Assembly: GCA_034189225.1 (NCBI GenBank)
Contig: JAXHVL010000101.1
Location: 24,750 to 88,749, forward strand
From: JAXHTY01 sp034189225
GTDB lineage: Bacteria; Desulfobacterota; Desulfobacteria; Desulfobacterales; Desulfosudaceae
DNA length: 64,000 nucleotides
Direction of reading: 5' to 3'
Both the position numbers and the translations under genes were made by a program. Of this stretch, positions 55,977 through 64,000 are shown in pieces (position 1 is the stretch's first letter; each line of letters opens with the position of its first letter). The notes below the pieces were generated by a model that made no database searches, was not told where the DNA came from, and saw only the letters and a list, made by a program, of their open reading frames with translations.

Positions 55977-56837
55977 ATGAATATAACCACCGAATCTTCA
56001 AAATCCGTATGGGAAATTGTCAACACCCTTGTTCAGGAAATGAAACAAGGGAAGCTGGAGCTTCCGGTTCTGCCCCAGGTGGTGTCACATATCCAGGAGG
56101 CCCTGGCCGATCCGGATATCTCCCTGGACAAAATCGCACGAACGGTGGAAAAAGATGCGGCCATATCGGCCCGTCTGATGGCCATTGCCAATACATCCTA
56201 TTATGCCCGGGCCAAAAAAGCCAAAACCGTCAAGGAGGCCATACTGCGCCTGGGTGAAAAGGAAACCAGCCATATCGTTATTGCCGTGGCCAACCGGTCC
56301 CTTTTCAGGACCCGGAGCCCGCAATTCAAAAAGCTCATGGAACATCTGTGGCGTCACAGCCTGGCGACGGCCCATTCCGCCCGCATGATCGCCGATCAAC
56401 TGGAATTTAAAAACAGTGAAAAACCTTTTTTCATGGGCCTGCTCCACGACATCGGCAAGACCATTATTCTACAGAAATTAACCGAGCGGCCGGGCATTTC
56501 CAAAACCTTTGACGCGGACGCAATCAATCAAAGCATGCATGAGGCACACCTGAGCATCGGCGGCGTGATTCTTCGCAAATGGCGGTTTGAAAAGGATTTT
56601 GTGCGGGTGGCCACGCTTCACGAAGGTCCCAAGTTCTATCCGCCCGTTTCCAAATCCGTCCTGATCGTCAACCTGGCAAACGCCCTGACCCGGAAAATCG
56701 GCTATTCCCTGATCACCGATGACGGCATCGACCTCATCGATCTGGATTCCGCCCGACGACTTAACCTCTCACCCGACATTCTCGGCGCCATCAGAAAAAA
56801 GACGGAAACATTGATGAAATCCGTGGAAATCAACTGA
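55977..56837 (+). CDS. HDOD-domain signalling protein
   Basis: 286 residues. HDOD domain about 20-215: LPVLPQVVSHIQEALADPDI, SLDKIARTVEKDAAISARLMAIANTSYYAR, EAILRLGEKETSHIVIAVANRSL, and an HD-like LLHDIGKTII near 157-166. HDOD proteins lack phosphodiesterase activity in most known cases and act in signalling or chemotaxis regulation. The LLHDIGK motif here is closer to a true HD than is usual. A single gene. Confidence 0.85.
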   Translation: MNITTESSKSVWEIVNTLVQEMKQGKLELPVLPQVVSHIQEALADPDISLDKIARTVEKDAAISARLMAIANTSYYARAKKAKTVKEAILRLGEKETSHIVIAVANRSLFRTRSPQFKKLMEHLWRHSLATAHSARMIADQLEFKNSEKPFFMGLLHDIGKTIILQKLTERPGISKTFDADAINQSMHEAHLSIGGVILRKWRFEKDFVRVATLHEGPKFYPPVSKSVLIVNLANALTRKIGYSLITDDGIDLIDLDSARRLNLSPDILGAIRKKTETLMKSVEIN

Positions 56838-56857
56838 TTGTCGGATACCCGATAATT

Positions 56858-57098
56858 GACGACTTCGTAAAAAGCTTCCAACCCCGCCGCGGCGGTATTT
56901 TTGCAGCAAGTAACTTGCACGAGGTTTGGTTTTTTTATCGTTATTTGCGCGCCTTGATCTTGAACTTTTTACTTTGCCGTCCCAAAATTGACTTTTTACG
57001 AGACCATCTTCTTTGCTCGCCCAAAGAAAAGTATACAAAAGAAAGGGCGCCCCGCAGCCTCCGGCTACCCTCGCAGGAACGGTTTTTACGGTACCGGA
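56858..57098 (+). mobile_element. A element with the right part of a B element in its palindrome
   Basis: B end GACGACTTCGTAAAAA (56858-56873), A start GCTTCCAACCCCGCCGCGG, then from about 56949 the right part of B to GACTTTTTACGAGACCATC, then TTCTTTGCTCGCCCAAAG: the A palindrome from its left arm onward and the start of its GC-rich block. B has entered at TTCTTT, as at 27972 but in the opposite palindrome arm. It precedes the frameshifted secreted protein. Confidence 0.72.
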
Positions 57099-57158
57099 AG
57101 GGTCGGCGTGTTCGCACGCAAGTGCGGGAATCACCGTTGGGAAAAGGGGGGAACTGCC

Positions 57159-57816
57159 ATGCAAAAAAACATCCTGTTTTTCTGTGCCATTGTTTTTCTG
57201 ACGTTGATGGTATCCACCGCATCTGCTGATGGAAATGACCCTTTTTGACCGTGACTGGGCGGCTTCATTTCAGGCGTGGTCCATGCTGCGGCTGGCTGAC
57301 ACGGATGCGTGGCGCACGCAGATCAATACCGACATCAGAACCGCCGACAGGTTCATGGATCTGATGGCGTCCTATCCCGACGGCAAGTCTGAGCGGATAA
57401 AGGCATTTCTGCTTTATGCCCGATTAACAGGCGATACGACATTCCAGGAAAGGGCTGAGGCAATTGGTGACACGCTTGTCCGGAATTGTGCACCGGGCAG
57501 TTACCTCTCCCACAACCTTGAGCAGATCGATGCTTTTCTCGCCCTTTATGAGATAACCCCTGATCCGGATTATCTGTCACTCTCCGAAAGGTTGTTTGAC
57601 CATATTCAGACGAACCTGGTGATTGATGATCCGCTGCATCCTGGATTCAAGATTGTTGCCCATGATGTGGGCATCGCCGATCGGGTGAAGGCTGGCACCT
57701 GGCCGCCAGCGTCATGGGACCCCGATTACATGGGCGCAAAATTTCCCGCGTGTACCGGCTGCAACCATATGCTGTGCGAGCTGATCCATAAATATGACAG
57801 GCTTAAAAATCGATAA
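57159..57816 (+). pseudogene. Secreted hypothetical protein, frameshifted after its signal peptide
   Basis: ATG 57159, with AGGGGG upstream, opens a signal peptide (NILFFCAIVFLTLMVSTASA) and runs to ADGNDPF and a TGA at 57246. A second frame, shifted by one base, overlaps it from about 57229 and continues FDRDWAASFQAWSMLRLADT to 57816 (195 codons), ending near CTGCNHMLCEL. Loss of one C in the CCCTTTTTG run would join them as ADGNDLFDRDW. So this is a recent frameshift, a sequence error, or slippage at the T-run. The mature part is helical and resembles six-hairpin glycoside hydrolase-like folds only loosely. No family assigned. Confidence 0.6.
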
Positions 57817-58010
57817 TCAGGCCCGCGCTTTATTTATAAGCAAGAGACAGAAAAGAAGGATTTCCTTTCAGAGTGACCATCCCTGCCCCGTGTTGTGTCA
57901 AATAGGCTGCTGTGGTTATCGGATGTAGTTATCTGATTGACAATTCAATAAAAAAATGGCACCATAAATAGATTTTATGATGACACACCGCCTAACAGCC
58001 GGGGAAATCA

Positions 58011-60308
58011 GTGAATCTGCTTGCGCTCATATCGTTAATTTCCTTTTTTGTCTATGTCTACCTGGGCATTCTGGTGTATTTGAAACACCCAGAAAGCCCG
58101 GTTAACAGGGCATTTTTTATCCTCAGCCTGTTTGCCGTTTATACCAGTTTCACTGATTTTCAGCAACGGACTGCACCGGATTTTGAAACAGCACATTTCT
58201 GGTTTAAAAACGGTGTGCTCTGGTATATGCAAGTCCCCGCATTGCTGCATTTCTGTTTTGCATTTACCGGTGTTTCCCAGCGAAAAGGCGGTCGCTGGCT
58301 CTTTTTCCCGCTTTATCTCATCAGCCTGATGCTTGCACTGCTGGATTATCACGGCAACCTTGTGGTGGAGGGTCCTGTGAAAACGCCCTGGGGCTGGTCA
58401 TACGGCGCGATCCAGGAGACATTGATCGGCAATTTAAGTGTTGCATGGTTTTCTGTGTTGCTCGTCACGGGCATTGTTCTCTGTTTGCGGTATTACTTAA
58501 AGGTAACGGAACCCGAGGAGAAGCAGAGGGCAAAATATGTTCTGATCGGCACGTCCATCCCCATGCTGGCCGGGGTTGCTGAGATTGTGTGCTCGCGCCT
58601 TTCCATACAGATCCCCAATCTGCTGCTGCTCAGCATTGTTATCGGCGGAAGCTTCTGGGCGTATGCCATCTGGCGGTACGAGCTGTTTGTGCTCAGCCCG
58701 GCGGCCTCGGCACAGGAAATCATTCAGACCATGTCAGATGTACTGTTTTTAATCAGCCCCGAGCGCAAAATCAAGGTGGTCAACCAGGCGACTCTGAACC
58801 TGTTCGGTTACGAGCGGGATGAACTGGTGGACCAGCCGGTGAAAATATTGTTTGCGCCTTCGGATTATGAAAGCATCGTCAAGGACAATATTTTGGGGGA
58901 GCTCGCGACAAACGGGTATATCAGCGATGTGGAGATATCGGTCCGCACCCGGCATGGGGAAAGGATTCCCATCTCATTGGCCGGGTCTCTGGTCCGGGAC
59001 CGGAATGGTCAAACTCAGGGAATGGCATTTATCGGCCGGGATATCACCAAGCGCAAACAACAGGATGCGGAGCTTCACCATTACAAAGAGGAACTGGAAG
59101 AGCGCGTCCAGGAGCGAACCGCTGAACTGGAGAAAACGTATGCCCAGCTCCAGCGGGCACAAAAAATGGAATTCATGGGCAACATTGCCGGCGGTGTGGC
59201 CCACGATCTGAACAATATTCTTTCCGGCATTGTCGCATACCCGGATTTGCTGCTGCTTGAGATGCCACCGGAAAGCCCCATGAAAAAATCTTTGCTCGCC
59301 ATAAAAAGGGCAGGGGGAAAAGCCGCCACCATCGTGCAGGATCTGCTCACCCTGGCCAGAAGAGAGGTGTCGGTAAAAGAGATGGTAAACCTGAACGGGA
59401 TCATCCATGAATATCTGCAAAGCCCGGAAAAACACCAATTGTTTTCTTATTACCCTAATGTGCAGATCGAGACTCATCTCGATGATGACCTGAAGAACCT
59501 CGTGGGGTCCCATGTTCATTTGTCCAAAATAGTGATGAATCTGGTTCACAATGGTGTCGAAGCCATGCCGGACAATGGGAACCTGGTCATCACCACCGGA
59601 AACCGGGAGGTCACAAAGCCTGTTCCCGGTTATGAAAGAATTCCCTCCGGCACTTATGTCGTCCTGTCTGTCGGTGACACCGGCACCGGCATTGCCAAAG
59701 AAGACATGGAACGCATCTTTGAGCCCTTTTATTCCAATAAAAAAATGGGCAAAAGCGGCACCGGCCTGGGCATGGCGGTGGTATGGGGCGTAGTAAAGGA
59801 TCATGGCGGGTTTGTGGACGTTGAAAGCCGTTTGGACGAAGGCACAACTTTTTCCATCTATTTTCCGGCATGTGACCATGAGGTGGGGAAGGTAGCAGAT
59901 GGTGTGCCGGTGACTCATTATCAGGGAAAAGGCGAACGGGTGCTGGTGGTTGATGATGTGGCGGAACAGCGCGACATTGCCACCGTTATCCTCAAAAAAC
60001 TGGGTTACGATGTTCATGCGGTGGAAAGCGGCGAGATGGCCGTGGCGTATATTCAAAACCAGACAGTCGATATTCTGGTGCTGGACATGATCATGAATCC
60101 GGGTATTGATGGGCTTGATACCTACCGGCAGATTTTATCCACCAATCCCGGTCAGAAAGCGGTCATTGCCAGCGGGTTTTCCGAAAACCAGCGGGTAAAA
60201 GAGGCAAAAGCCTTGGGCGCCGGTGCGTTTATACAAAAGCCTTACTCCCTTGAAACCCTCGGCCTGGCGATTCGCACGGAACTTGACAAGACGGATGAAA
60301 AGACTTGA
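58011..60308 (+). CDS. Hybrid sensor histidine kinase (7TM-PAS-HK-receiver)
   Basis: 765 residues from GTG 58011 with GGGGAAA upstream. Seven or so membrane helices (1-230) of the histidine-kinase 7TM type, PAS domain (about 240-350), coiled linker, phosphoacceptor GGVAHDLNNILSGIVAYPDLL (His near 399), ATPase NLVHNGVEAMP, GDTGTGIAKEDMERIFEPFYS and GTGLGMAVVWGVVKDHGG, then a receiver domain with VLVVDDVAEQRD and the phospho-Asp in LVLDMIMNPGIDG and QKPYSLETL at the end. It senses an unknown signal at the membrane. No partner response regulator is adjacent. Confidence 0.94.
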   Translation: MNLLALISLISFFVYVYLGILVYLKHPESPVNRAFFILSLFAVYTSFTDFQQRTAPDFETAHFWFKNGVLWYMQVPALLHFCFAFTGVSQRKGGRWLFFPLYLISLMLALLDYHGNLVVEGPVKTPWGWSYGAIQETLIGNLSVAWFSVLLVTGIVLCLRYYLKVTEPEEKQRAKYVLIGTSIPMLAGVAEIVCSRLSIQIPNLLLLSIVIGGSFWAYAIWRYELFVLSPAASAQEIIQTMSDVLFLISPERKIKVVNQATLNLFGYERDELVDQPVKILFAPSDYESIVKDNILGELATNGYISDVEISVRTRHGERIPISLAGSLVRDRNGQTQGMAFIGRDITKRKQQDAELHHYKEELEERVQERTAELEKTYAQLQRAQKMEFMGNIAGGVAHDLNNILSGIVAYPDLLLLEMPPESPMKKSLLAIKRAGGKAATIVQDLLTLARREVSVKEMVNLNGIIHEYLQSPEKHQLFSYYPNVQIETHLDDDLKNLVGSHVHLSKIVMNLVHNGVEAMPDNGNLVITTGNREVTKPVPGYERIPSGTYVVLSVGDTGTGIAKEDMERIFEPFYSNKKMGKSGTGLGMAVVWGVVKDHGGFVDVESRLDEGTTFSIYFPACDHEVGKVADGVPVTHYQGKGERVLVVDDVAEQRDIATVILKKLGYDVHAVESGEMAVAYIQNQTVDILVLDMIMNPGIDGLDTYRQILSTNPGQKAVIASGFSENQRVKEAKALGAGAFIQKPYSLETLGLAIRTELDKTDEKT

Positions 60309-60427
60309 TGGCCAGCCTGTTCACGCCATGACGCTGAACAGAAAGTGCTGTCCCATGCTGGGATTCATTGCATTCAATCCAACCTGCCCAACGTGGAAAA
60401 ACATTTCCCATGAGGCAAAGAGGTTTT

Positions 60428-60491
60428 ATTCGTGTGAATTCGTGTGAATTCGTGGGAGAAAAGCTGAATCGGCCCACGAATCTCCACGAAT
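60428..60491. repeat. Tandem-unit hairpin (AATTCGTGTG type)
   Basis: The left arm is ATTCGTGTGAATTCGTGTG and onward to GTGGG; the right arm CCCACGAATCTCCACGAAT mirrors it. Same design as the hairpins at 34476, 34635 and 37438 with another unit. Confidence 0.65.
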
Positions 60492-60508
60492 CAGCTCCTC
60501 GTGTATCA

Positions 60509-60650
60509 TCAGGGCCGTTCCAGGACTGCGGCGATGCCCAGGCCCCCGCCGCCGCAGATGCATTCCAGGGCGCGGCGGGTGTTGCGGCGTTTCATTTCAT
60601 GGACCAGGGACACCGGGACCCGGACGCCGGTGGCGGCGGCAAAACCGTGT
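60509..60650 (-). pseudogene. Thiolase C-terminal remnant
   Basis: Read on the minus strand, from about 60634 to a TGA at 60509-60511: ATGVRVPVSLVHEMKRRNTR, then ALECICGGGGLGIAAVLERP. This is the C-terminal signature of acetyl-CoA acyltransferases (ATG...HEMKRR, then C-x-GGG-x-G). The preceding HPxG part is missing and the frame upstream is broken, so only about 40 residues remain of about 390. It is flanked by a tandem-unit hairpin, and it occupies the 60309-60704 gap. Confidence 0.75.
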
Positions 60651-60704
60651 GATCTCGTCGCTGAACCGGGTCAGCAGGGTGCCGTCCTTCATCAAAAAGT
60701 CAGG

Positions 60705-61355
60705 TTATCGCCGGACCAGCATGGGGCCGAACCCTTCGTCCTCCAGCCTGTTGAGAATCGGATTGGCCGTTTTTCTGTCTTCATAGGCCCCACAGCGGAT
60801 TCTGTACCATAGATTGCCCCCGGAGAGTTCAACGGTGGTGCTATAGGCGTTGAATCCCTTTTTTTTCAGCTTTTTGACAAGAGCGGCCGCATCGGTCTGG
60901 TCCCGCACGGCGGCCACCTGGATGGTAAATATCTGTTTCTTTTCTTCTTTGGCCGTACCGTCGGATACGGCCGGAGTGTCCGGGGGCTTACGGGTTTGGG
61001 GCTGCTTGACCGCCGGAGTGTCCGATTCAACGGCAGCAGAAGAAGGGATTGCATGCCGGTCCCCGGGATTTTCCGTTTTCAAGGCCTCATGAAATTCCAG
61101 TGCTAGTTTTTCACCGGAAGCGGTGTTTGCCCGGGCCTCCATGCTTTCCGCCCGTTTGCGCTGAAGATGGGCACTCACCGACTCGGTTTCGGTTTCCGGA
61201 ACGGGCACCAGGCCACGACCCACCAATATGCCGAGCACAAAAAACCATGCGCACACGAGCACCAGCACCCCGCTCCACCCCGCCGCTTCCGGAAGGCTAA
61301 ACGCCAGGAAAAACCGTTTTTCCCGTGCCGCTGGTTTTTTTTTGTTTTCCGCCAT
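60705..61355 (-). CDS. SPOR-domain membrane protein
   Basis: 216 residues. A basic cytoplasmic start (KKKPAAREKRFF), one membrane helix (about 22-47, GVLVLVCAWFFVLGILVG), a Pro/Thr/Glu-rich periplasmic linker (48-138) and a C-terminal SPOR domain (about 140-216: FTIQVAAVRDQTDAAALVKKL, WYRIRCGAYEDRKTANPILNRL). SPOR domains bind denuded peptidoglycan glycans at division sites. It lies downstream of argS on the same strand, and the pairing argS-SPOR is common in Deltaproteobacteria. Confidence 0.9.
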   Translation of the reverse strand: MAENKKKPAAREKRFFLAFSLPEAAGWSGVLVLVCAWFFVLGILVGRGLVPVPETETESVSAHLQRKRAESMEARANTASGEKLALEFHEALKTENPGDRHAIPSSAAVESDTPAVKQPQTRKPPDTPAVSDGTAKEEKKQIFTIQVAAVRDQTDAAALVKKLKKKGFNAYSTTVELSGGNLWYRIRCGAYEDRKTANPILNRLEDEGFGPMLVRR

Positions 61356-61484
61356 GGATATAAGAGATGGCTTTATTCATTCAATAAAACCTGGTCCTCT
61401 GGGCCAGGTCAGCGATAAAAGGCTATGCCGGTAAGGAGCAAAGCGTGAAATTCGAAATTCGAATTTTAACGTTCACGTACGAAG

Positions 61485-61546
61485 ACTGTAAACAATCCCC
61501 TTATAGGGTTAACCAAAGCCGGTCCCTCTGGGGCCGGATTTTTACT
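61485..61546. repeat. Repeat D, copy 2
   Basis: ACTGTAAACAATCCCCTTAT, then AAAGCCGGTCCCTCTGGGG and CCGGATTTTT: a compact hairpin pair 15 bases past the argS stop. The first copy is at 37523-37583. On the plus strand the second stem is followed by T's; on the minus strand the first is. Either way a terminator is likely. Confidence 0.65.
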
Positions 61547-61560
61547 AAAGGTGGAAATAA

Positions 61561-63231
61561 CTACATGGACTCCGGCGCCGACACCCCGAGAAGCGCCAGT
61601 CCGTTGCGGATCACCTTTTTTACCGCGCATACCAGATACAGCCTGGCCATTGTCTGCCCGCGGTCGTCTACAAGCACCTTATGTTTGTTATAATACGAAT
61701 GAAAGGCGCCGGCAAGTTCCATGAGATAAAATGTAATGCGGTGGGGCTCCATGCATTCCGCCGCCATAGCCACGACTTCGGGATAACGGGCCAGGGCTTT
61801 GATAAGGTCGATGTCCTCGGGTTCATCCAGCGCCGAAAGGAGCTGCTGGTCGTCCGCCGAAACATCCGTAATACCGCGGGTCTCGGCGGCCTTGCGAAGG
61901 ATGCTGGCGATCCGGGCATGGACGTACTGAACGTAATAAACCGGATTGTCGTTGGTCTTTTCCTTGGCCAGCTCGAGGTCGAAGTCCAGCGGACTGTCAT
62001 AATGGCGGGTGAGAAAAATAAACCGGGCTGCGTCCGTGCCCACCTCGTCCGCCACTTCCCGGAGGGTGACGAACTCACCGGCCCGGGTGGACATGGCGGC
62101 AGGCTTACCGCGGCGCAGAAGGTTAACCAGCTGCACCAGAATAATATCCAGGGCATTTTTGTCTTCACCGATGGATTTGATGGCGGCCCGCACCCGGGGA
62201 ATGTACCCGTGATGATCGGCGCCCCACACATCCACCAGCCGTTCAAAGCCCCGGTCCAGCTTATTTTTATGATAAGCGATGTCGGAGGCGAAATAGGTAG
62301 TCTCGCCGTTGTTACGCACCACCACGCGATCCTTTTCATCGCCGAATGTTGAGGCTGCGAACCAGAGGGCACCATCGGCCTCATAGGCGTCGCCCTTTTC
62401 TTTCAGAAAGGCCAGGGCCGCCTCGACGGCATTGGTTTCAAACAGGGATTTTTCAGAAAACCAGCTGTCAAAGGTCACGCCGAAACCTGCAAGATCCTCG
62501 CGGATACCGGTCAGAATTGTATCGGCAGCGTATCGGGCACAATATTGGATCGCCGCGGCCTCATCCATGCTGTCCATGGCCGCCTCGGGATCCTCCATGA
62601 TCCGGCGGGCGAGGTCCTGTATATAATCGCCCTGGTAGCAATCGGACGGAAACTCGACCACATCGCCGCCAAGCTGGCGCATGCGCAGATATACCGATCG
62701 GCCCAGGGTCATGATCTGATTGCCGGCGTCATTGACATAGTATTCCCGTTCCACCTGCCAGGCGCAGAACGCAAGGATGTTGGCCACGGCATCGCCGACG
62801 GCCGCCCCTCTTCCATGCCCCACATGGAGGGGGCCCGTGGGATTTGCGCTTACGAATTCCACCTGGATTCGCCGTCCGCGGCCGATATTGCTGGCGCCGA
62901 ACCGCTCGTCTTCGGAGTGAATGCGATGCAGGACGGGCAGCCATGCCTGCCGGTTAATAAAAAAATTAATAAATCCGGGGCCGGCCACCTCGGTTTTCTC
63001 AATAATGCCGTCCTTGTCCGTTATATGGCTCAAAATCGCATCGGCAATGGCACGCGGCGCCATCTTCTGCGCGGCGGCGGAAACCATGGCGATGTTGGTG
63101 GCAAAGTCGCCGTGGGCCTTCACCTTCGGGTATTCGATTTCGATCTCCGGAACCTCGGCGGATGGCAACGCGCCGGCACTGTGGGCATTCTGGACCGCCT
63201 GGCTAACAATAACTTTCAAAGTCTCTTTCAT
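61561..63231 (-). CDS. argS: Arginyl-tRNA synthetase
   Basis: 556 residues, the normal length for a class I ArgRS. N-terminal Add-1 domain, FVSANPTGPLHVGHGRGAAVGD with the HIGH-type HVGH (about 125-146), the KMSK-region counterpart AAMSTRAGEFVTL (about 377-389) as in enzymes lacking the canonical lysine pair, and the DALR anticodon domain at the end (ALARYPEVVAMAAECMEPHRI). Its ATG shares a base with the stop of the upstream acidic-protein gene (TAATG), so they are coupled. Confidence 0.96.
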   Translation of the reverse strand: MKETLKVIVSQAVQNAHSAGALPSAEVPEIEIEYPKVKAHGDFATNIAMVSAAAQKMAPRAIADAILSHITDKDGIIEKTEVAGPGFINFFINRQAWLPVLHRIHSEDERFGASNIGRGRRIQVEFVSANPTGPLHVGHGRGAAVGDAVANILAFCAWQVEREYYVNDAGNQIMTLGRSVYLRMRQLGGDVVEFPSDCYQGDYIQDLARRIMEDPEAAMDSMDEAAAIQYCARYAADTILTGIREDLAGFGVTFDSWFSEKSLFETNAVEAALAFLKEKGDAYEADGALWFAASTFGDEKDRVVVRNNGETTYFASDIAYHKNKLDRGFERLVDVWGADHHGYIPRVRAAIKSIGEDKNALDIILVQLVNLLRRGKPAAMSTRAGEFVTLREVADEVGTDAARFIFLTRHYDSPLDFDLELAKEKTNDNPVYYVQYVHARIASILRKAAETRGITDVSADDQQLLSALDEPEDIDLIKALARYPEVVAMAAECMEPHRITFYLMELAGAFHSYYNKHKVLVDDRGQTMARLYLVCAVKKVIRNGLALLGVSAPESM

Positions 63232-63659
63232 TATTCCGCGTCTTCCTCGCCCTCATCCTTGTCAGCTTCCTCTTCTCCGGCGTCAAACGAGAAATCATCT
63301 TCCAGCAGTTCATCAATATCCTCTTCTGGCTCCAGTTCTTCCTCGAGGCCGGCCTCTTCTTCTTTCAGTATCTTCGCATCGTCCACGGCCACCTCAATGG
63401 AATCCTGGCCACTGTCCGACAGCAAGGCCGTTACTGCGACGGCAATTTTCTCTGTAATGGAATGCGGCGGAAAGAAATCGGAGGTTCTGATGGCCGTCAT
63501 CAGGGCTTCGGTGCCTTCTGCCGCGGCTTTCTTGATGTCGGCCAGCTTGTAGGTCTGCTCGATTAAAAGCGAATACTCCGCTTTTTCAAGCTCAGAGAAT
63601 TCACGGATCACCAGATCAGTCTTGTTGTCGTCTTTTTCAATAATATACTTCTGTTTCAT
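63231..63659 (-). CDS. Acidic hypothetical protein upstream of argS
   Basis: 142 residues. The ordered half (1-95) has YIIEKDDNKTDLVIREFSEL and YKLADIKKAAAEGTEALMTA; from about 97 on it is almost wholly Glu/Asp (EEEAGLEEELEPEEDIDELL). No family recognised. ATG has GGAGG upstream. Translational coupling to argS suggests a housekeeping role, but function is unknown. Confidence 0.75.
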   Translation of the reverse strand: MKQKYIIEKDDNKTDLVIREFSELEKAEYSLLIEQTYKLADIKKAAAEGTEALMTAIRTSDFFPPHSITEKIAVAVTALLSDSGQDSIEVAVDDAKILKEEEAGLEEELEPEEDIDELLEDDFSFDAGEEEADKDEGEEDAE

Positions 63660-63758
63660 GATATGCCTCCTGTCGCACGGATAATATTTGTGGCCTCATG
63701 ACCGGATGGCCCTTCTTTCGGTTATGCCTGCTTTTGTGTCCGTCATTCTATAACATAA

Positions 63759-64000
63759 ACGTTTTACGAGACTATCAAACGTATGACCTAAAAAATCAAG
63801 CCAAAACTTGACAGCTTCTAAAAAGCTCCAGAACCCGCCGCGGCGTTTTTGCAGTAAGTAACTTGCGCGAGGCCTGACTTTTTAGGGATGCGAAAAAAAC
63901 CAATATACCTGAATTGCGCCGGATTTTGATTCGTATTCAAGGCGCATCAAAGGGAGCATATCAGGATATATGACCTTTGATGCAACAAAGAATACGGGTC
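63759..64000 (+). repeat. Repeat fragments at window end (B end, A start, E-like element)
   Basis: A right B end remnant TTTTACGAGACTATC (to about 63776), a degenerate left B end GACAGCTTCTAAAAA (63810-63824) with the A start CCCGCCGCGGCGTTTTTGCAG (to about 63865), then from 63885 a sequence homologous to the E element at 30451 (GCGCCGG...TTCAAGGCGC...GCAACAAAGAATACGGG) that runs off the window. No gene is seen in 63660-64000. Confidence 0.6.

Noticed and set aside
57246..57248. TGA after the signal peptide as selenocysteine
   Set aside because: The downstream frame after this TGA is not the conserved one; the continuing protein is in another frame, so a frameshift is the better reading.
61485..61546. 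Repeat D as a riboswitch
   Set aside because: It lies at gene 3' ends, not in 5' leaders, and matches no riboswitch pattern I can recognise.

Overview
The window looks like chromosome of a strictly anaerobic, selenocysteine-using Desulfobacterota bacterium (Desulfobacteraceae/Desulfosarcina-like sulfate reducer). The grounds are double-length HdrA proteins paired with MvhD-type subunits, an rnfCDGEAB operon, a HesB-like selenoprotein, GTP-type PEP carboxykinase and the general gene style. This taxonomic call is inference from gene content. No tRNA, rRNA, CRISPR array or transposase gene was seen.

Layout. 1-305: end of a flavin/2Fe-2S oxidoreductase subunit. 980-2507: ArsR-type repressor and metal permease operon with a visible promoter/operator. 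2715-10163 (minus): hdrA-mvhD-hdrA-mvhD. Each of these four genes is interrupted by one in-frame UGA that I read as selenocysteine, each followed by a SECIS-like hairpin. 10488-15972 (plus, divergent): rnfCDGEAB. The natural reading is a soluble ferredoxin/heterodisulfide-type electron-confurcating module next to the membrane ferredoxin:NAD pump. 16135-17043: cyclase-FHA protein. 17180-20675: saccharopine-dehydrogenase-like protein, FGGY kinase and TetR operon, with a palindromic operator over its promoter. 20887-24272: HEAT-like protein and degenerate HD-GYP protein sharing an N-terminal module. 24830-27022: membrane GT-C/TPR protein. 27211: cold-shock protein. 28195-30371: DprE1-like/UbiA-like pair. 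30851-36510: radA, rlmE, yebC, SGNH esterase, nadA, lolA. 37632-43719: DUF6178-like protein, VanZ, AmpG-like MFS, pckG. 43775-45673: nitroreductase, rdgB, macro domain. 46290: HesB-like selenoprotein, the fifth UGA gene. 47093-55068: enoyl-CoA hydratase/isomerase, RNase II-type enzyme, CoA-disulfide-reductase-like enzyme, heterodimeric ABC exporter. 55624-63659: small protein, HDOD, frameshifted secreted protein, hybrid histidine kinase, SPOR protein, argS and an acidic protein.

Nearly every long intergenic gap is filled by layered short mobile repeats. Element B is exactly 152 bp in three intact copies, has 19-bp imperfect terminal inverted repeats, and one copy has a demonstrable 6-bp target duplication. 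Element A inserts inside B next to its end, and carries one of several unrelated internal cargoes between conserved ends. B in turn inserts into the arms of a palindrome inside long A copies. Further palindromes (G), another short inverted-repeat element (E) and hairpins built from short tandem units (F) sit in or near these. This mutual nesting, and the five selenocysteine genes, are the two most notable features of the window.
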